Assembly: GCF_037975245.1 (NCBI RefSeq)
Contig: NC_092573.1
Location: 26,131,265 to 26,195,264, forward strand
DNA: 64,000 nt
Direction: 5' to 3'
Source: Apostichopus japonicus
Taxonomy: Eukaryota > Echinodermata > Holothuroidea > Aspidochirotida > Stichopodidae
Part shown: piece by piece, positions 59,801 to 64,000 of the stretch
Position numbering within the stretch: position 1 is the stretch's first letter
How the letters are laid out: every line of letters begins with the position of its first letter
The notes under the pieces: model-generated
The model's database searches: none
What the model saw: the letters and a program-made list of their open reading frames with translations, nothing else
What the model was told of the DNA's origin: nothing
Program-made: the position numbers and the translations under genes

Positions 59801-61122
59801 AGTAGACATCAAATATGAATATGTATGAATATGTATGAATGTTAAGTAACTATATAGCAAACAGATTCCCAAAGTCAATGAAAGCTTTTCAAGATAAGAA
59901 TACAATAGTTTTGTGTTGAACTTGAGAGTTCCAACGTCAGATATTTTCATCGAATCTGTCAAATTCTATCAAGGCATATGATCATTAAAATACAATACAA
60001 GAGATAAGAATAGTCTTGCATAGAGAGCAATATTAGCCTTGTATTAATGACTAATTAATAACCTCAACTGTAATGATACACACATGACTATCCAGTGTAT
60101 ACTAAAATGTGTAGGATTGAGACAAATATTGTGGACGACAGTGTGAAACAATCTTTTTTGAATTTACTGAAAACCTTATCTGTCAGCAATTTCCAGCTTT
60201 TTTTCGTTTTCTTCCGGTGTAGTCCATCCTCAAAGATGAAAGAAGTATCCAAGCACTCATACTGAAAGTGAGTTATACGTGTCTTTCTTTTATTAATTTT
60301 AAAAGTTGGAGAAAGAAGTGATACAGTAAATTCCTATTTATCATCCACTCTGTATAAAGGTCACATGTTTTCATTTACATTGGAAAGAATGCCATGCTAC
60401 CCTTTCAGATTTGCCTTGGTGCCCTATTGACAGCTGCAAATTTGTTGCATTGCCCGGGTATTTCAATGAAAAATCCAATGGATATTTCTAACTTTGCCCA
60501 TTAAAAGAAATAGCCTCGCTACTCTTGATCCTTAATTCAAGTTGTGTTTACATAAATTTTATATCAAAGAAGCGAAACACTTAACTTGAAATTGTTCTGC
60601 CTTGCTAATGCCGCTCAGAATGTTATTCAAATTTTTGAGTATAAATATTATTGAGATTGTAGTTGCCAATCTGTGAAAGAACTTGTTCAATTTCCACTTA
60701 ACATTGATCCCTAAGAATAAGAACTACAGGAGAGAATAGTTCAAATATTTTGAGAGATATATAAATGACCTTAAGGGGTGAACAACAGGTGCCCTGAATT
60801 ATTTTTGGTCAATTTTTAAAAATTAGGTAGATCGTAGACGGTATGTACAGTAGATATGTAAGTAAATGAATATTCATTAATACCTCAGCCATTAAGTTTG
60901 GGAGTGTTGTGAGCAATTAATTTTGAATGAAACCGTAACTGTAAATTACTTTCCTCAGTTTTCATCCCTGTAGCATGGATATCTTGAGATGATGTTAAAT
61001 GATGATGTTTGTTTATTGCTTGTCTGCAGGTCTGTGATTTCTATCGATCTGAGAGGTTGCATCTGATTCACGCCATCAAACACATCATTGGATTCTGTCA
61101 AGATTCGGAGCACACTTACCAG
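56759..61122 (+). CDS. NUP188: Nucleoporin NUP188, N-terminal exons (gene partial in window)
   Basis: Six exons (56759-56813, 57677-57750, 58830-58914, 59553-59633, 60223-60267, 61030-61122) join in consistent phase with no stop. The product aligns end to end with the N-terminus of vertebrate NUP188: SSQELLFIISGHSSIKSK against SSRELWTILLGRSALREL, DELNDNKTRLLDG against AELNKHWRRLLEG, CYLQHAFRGT against CYLQEDYRGT, LKDERSIQALILK against LQDERQSQALILK, and FCQDSEHTY against FQDERHPY. NUP188 is a large alpha-solenoid scaffold of the nuclear pore inner ring. The start-codon exon and all exons after residue ~145 are not in the window. The 54-bp array and foldback elements are upstream, outside the gene. 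Confidence 0.93.
57677..57750 (+). CDS. NUP188: NUP188 exon (ELIKDELN...)
   Basis: Acceptor CTTCCTTGCAG, donor CAG|GTAAGT. 74 bases, leaves phase 2. Encodes the LLDGITIFKP segment. Confidence 0.92.
58830..58914 (+). CDS. NUP188: NUP188 exon (SGSETKLKADKSV...)
   Basis: Acceptor TGCCTCTTTAG, donor CTG|GTATGT. One base plus 28 codons. Confidence 0.92.
59553..59633 (+). CDS. NUP188: NUP188 exon (DLDALQCQELF...)
   Basis: Acceptor TTTGGCAG, donor CAG|GTTTGT. 27 codons in phase 0, including CYLQHAFRGT. Confidence 0.92.
60223..60267 (+). CDS. NUP188: NUP188 exon (SILKDERSIQALILK)
   Basis: Acceptor TTCCGGTGTAG, donor AAA|GTGAGT. 15 codons. Confidence 0.92.
61030..61122 (+). CDS. NUP188: NUP188 exon (VCDFYRSERLH...)
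   Basis: Acceptor TGTCTGCAG, donor CAG|GTTCGA (a weak donor, the least certain boundary). 31 codons. Confidence 0.88.
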
Positions 61123-61806
61123 GTTCGATAAGGACTTTCCACTGCCATTTTTGTTCTTCTTAACTACGTCATTTTTTTTCTGAGTCAGCTCACAGTCAAG
61201 GATATTTTTATTTGAACAGTCTTTGAGCAAAAAGGTATACTCAGAACTTTCTGCTCTTAACTGAAGGTTTTAAAATGAAACATTTGCATTTAAGTTGACT
61301 CAAGGTGACTCAATGTTTATTAATATTTTTGTTTCTTTACTAAACATTTGGTGACATTGTTACAGTCCCAGAACACTTATCATGATACTTGTTGTCACTA
61401 TTGTCACTTTATTTGAAAGTGAAGCAAACACAGCCTTTAGGATAAGGGCTGACTTTTAAGAAAGTTTGATGGGTATTAACTATGATTTTACACAGACTTC
61501 CTTATGTCCAGCAATATTAATGTTCACACAATTTAGTATAAAATGATATAGAAAATAATAGGTCGTCTGTAAGAGTACCTCAAGGATAGTTTTGGTTAAG
61601 TTCATTGGCAACCTTTGATATCCACTGTCACAGAGATGCTTAGGATAGATAACAATAGGCAAAAACAAAGATGGTCAAAAACTTCAGATTTAACCTCCTT
61701 GAGGAAATATGCACTCCAGTATTTGTACTTAAAATGGATCCCCTGACATGGATTTGAGGGGCTTAAACATAGATAAAACAAGAACAAGAAATGTATCCTT
61801 GATTGA
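61123..61806 (+). other. NUP188 intron
   Basis: No further NUP188 exon found up to the window end, so the gene continues to the right. Confidence 0.6.
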
Positions 61807-63531
61807 AAATTAAATTAGAAGTGGAGCCAAACGAGTGCAGTAAGTCCCAAACAAGCGAGTTAATTAGCTCAGTGAGTAGTTTTCTTGTAGCCCCGCCCCG
61901 ATAATTTGGTCAGACGTAAGAAATTTCGCGAAACTGCTTGAGACCTACCCCTCTGGTATAAAGGTTTGCAAGGTTTGCAACGATAACCTCCATGACGCGA
62001 TAATTGGAATCTCAAACAATTCTATTTAAGTATGTATAAATATGCTGCAGTCAAACATGCATGGCAACAATATAAAGGTTAACCAGTTTTACAGTATATT
62101 GTTTGTACAGTTTTTGTCAAGTAAAATAAGTATGTATAATTTGATTCTATAGGGTTACTGTGGCAAATTTACCACGTGTTACCCCAATTTAACCTTAGCT
62201 GTTTACCCCTGTAAGACTAGGGTACATTTTTTTGCTGGGAGCATATGTAGGGTGATATATTATTGTATTCATGTCCTTTTAACTGTTTGTCCAAACTCTC
62301 TTGTCATCCTGGACTTTACTTTCATTTAAACATTCCGTCCTACCGCTTTACCTCAAGTCTTTTCATTGTGTTTAAAAGCTATATTTTGTTGTCTTGTTAC
62401 TATGTTCTAACAGTTTTACGTCTCAAAATTTAAAGTAATATGAAAGAGAATTAAAGAGACCAAAAAATAAATGTGTTGTCATTCTTAAAAAAGAAAGTTC
62501 TCTGACCAAAAGCACTGGCAGGGCTTTGACTCTTTGCAGTAGCAGGGCTTGTACTTGAAAGAGCACCAGCATGGGTCCATCTTCAGAGTCTCAAACTAAA
62601 ATTATTGCTGGTGATAAATGCACACCAGTTTTGAGTGTCTGATTTCAGCGAGTAGTACAAAAAAAGCGATTTTTACGATATGGCATTGCTTGCATGTATT
62701 GTTTTGTGTGGATACCGGATGTACCAAATCGATGTATTTGCAGTGAGTATTTCATGATCTCCAGGCGTCCTTATGCCCCTACCCACACAGAAAAGTCATT
62801 TTACTGCAATGAATAGTTCCTCCTATCATTCGATATATGCACGGAGTTCCATGATATAAGCAAGAAGATTCCGCAGCGAAAGCTGGCAGATGGGAAGGGA
62901 GCACTATGATACACTTTGAACTCTTCTAGCTCAAAATCTAAACGGTCATGGTGGCAAAAGTTGAATGTTTCATGATAGCCCCAGCCTTTAGCTATCATAT
63001 GGTGGGTAGGACATGTCAATTGAAAACTTCTTTCTATGCTCAATCGGCCTTTGAAAGTGACGAGTTAAGTGTGTAAGTCAATGGGAGCAATTAATTGTGG
63101 AACGGTACCTGTTAATTACCGGCGATGCTTATGGAACGCCAAAAGGGAAATAGGTGGCGCTATACTACCCTAAACAGCAGAGCCGTATCTCTATATACGG
63201 CTCTGCTAAACAGCAGAGCCTACGGCTCTGCTAAACAGGGGTCGCTACTCTGTAAATACGACATGTTTCCAAAGCAGACCGCAGTAAAGGATAATGCCAT
63301 TAACATCTTCAGGTTATTCCTATGAGGATATGCTCTCAGTTTGACCGAATTATACAGATACATGAACTAAACGTTTAAAATTTAGCAGCACTGATATAGC
63401 ACTGCTCTATTTTCTGATGGGTAATTAATTATCTTTGCTAAGTGTTTGTCCAAGTGTTGCCATAATGTAGTAGACTATAATGATAATTAATCTGCATTAC
63501 GGCCATTAGCGTATATGTGGTTTATTTTCTC
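61807..63531 (+). mobile_element. Dispersed repeat X, short copy (1.7 kb) in a NUP188 intron
   Basis: Matches both ends of the 17118-20424 copy but lacks its 1.6 kb middle. It keeps the GC box (61890-61899), TATAAAG (61957-61963) and the GGTGGCGCTATACTACCC region. It carries a larger nested palindrome at 63174-63238. Looks like an internal-deletion derivative. Confidence 0.8.
63174..63238 (+). repeat. Nested CAGCAGAGCC...GGCTCTGCT palindromes
   Basis: Two adjacent palindromes, one with a GTATCTCTATATAC centre and one with a TAC centre, each bounded by CAGCAGAGCC and GGCTCTGCTAAA. Confidence 0.85.
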
Positions 63532-64000
63532 AGCAACCAACCCGTTGGTGGTGACCTCCTGCTGAGGTCGCTCAATTAAACACCTTTCTTATCAAGAAGA
63601 TATATTCTGGAGAATAGCCTTATACGGTAGTGTGGTCGTCATTATTATAATAATCAGCACAAACTGAGACATCGGGGAGAGAGAGATCTCCTAAGGAGGC
63701 TCTAGCCACTTGTCGTTCAGCCTCTCCGAAAATGAAGATGGAAAATTTAAAAACGTTGGAGAAGAATATTCCCCGACAGCAAGTTTGACTGGCAATGTTC
63801 ACGAACGTTCTTGTTAACACAGCTCTGTTAAATTCATTCGAAGTTTGATCAGGTTACTGATTCATCTGTGTTCCCCCTTTATGTATAGTCGATTTCCACG
63901 ACCAGAGGGTCGTTTCCCTCCTTTATGAAATTCTGCATTCGCCTTTGGCTCTTCCATAAAGGTTCCTACCTAAATTTTGAATTTTGCCCTCCACTTTTCA
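63532..64000. other. Intronic/unassigned sequence at window end
   Basis: No gene or element recognised; presumably the NUP188 intron. Confidence 0.4.

Overview
This is nuclear DNA of a metazoan, not a microbe. It has short exons with GT/AG junctions in large AT-rich introns, a NUP188 homologue, GPI-anchored Ly6/uPAR (LU) proteins, and many non-LTR, Penelope, gypsy, hAT, foldback and SINE remnants. Intron style and repeat content suggest a marine invertebrate deuterostome, most likely an echinoderm and possibly a sea cucumber. The phylum is an inference; no single marker proves it.

Layout: (1) 1.1-4.0 kb, plus strand: one large intact exon encoding a protein of about 960 residues that joins a NERD-like PD-(D/E)XK nuclease to a superfamily 1 helicase-like ATPase. 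(2) 5.26-17.12 kb and 23.83-45.22 kb are direct copies of one segment (a tandem segmental duplication). Each carries one intact minus-strand gene for a small LU-domain, GPI-anchored protein (exons at 10.5/13.2/15.8 kb and 30.3/34.0/42.3 kb). The second copy is nearly twice as long, mainly because elements landed in it after duplication. The other copy preserves several empty target sites, so element ends and target-site duplications can be read directly. (3) Between the copies lie a 3.3 kb dispersed repeat with a LINE remnant (17.1-20.4 kb) and a 2.4 kb array of a 54-bp minisatellite (20.6-23.0 kb). (4) 46.6-50.8 kb, plus strand: a broken paralogue of the nuclease-helicase gene with two small upstream exons, three reading-frame lesions, and its 3' part lost at a 4.4 kb foldback element (50.84-55.21 kb). 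(5) 55.35-64 kb: a tRNA-derived SINE, then six consecutive N-terminal exons of NUP188 in perfect phase (56.76-61.12 kb), then a second copy of the dispersed repeat in the next intron.

Most notable: the two LU paralogues differ at about 36 codons, of which about 32 are amino-acid changes. The central LU exon has 14 replacement codons and no silent change, while the C-terminal GPI-signal region and 3' end are identical. This is a strong by-eye signature of diversifying selection. Also notable are the animal NERD-helicase with a conserved CxC...CxC insert, a 186-bp SINE whose head is the 5' end of U2 snRNA, flanked by a 12-bp target duplication, two foldback elements, and a 46-bp hairpin module shared by five elements.

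Coordinates of exons come from manual reading of splice sites and phase. Similarity and substitution counts are by eye; no database or alignment program was used.
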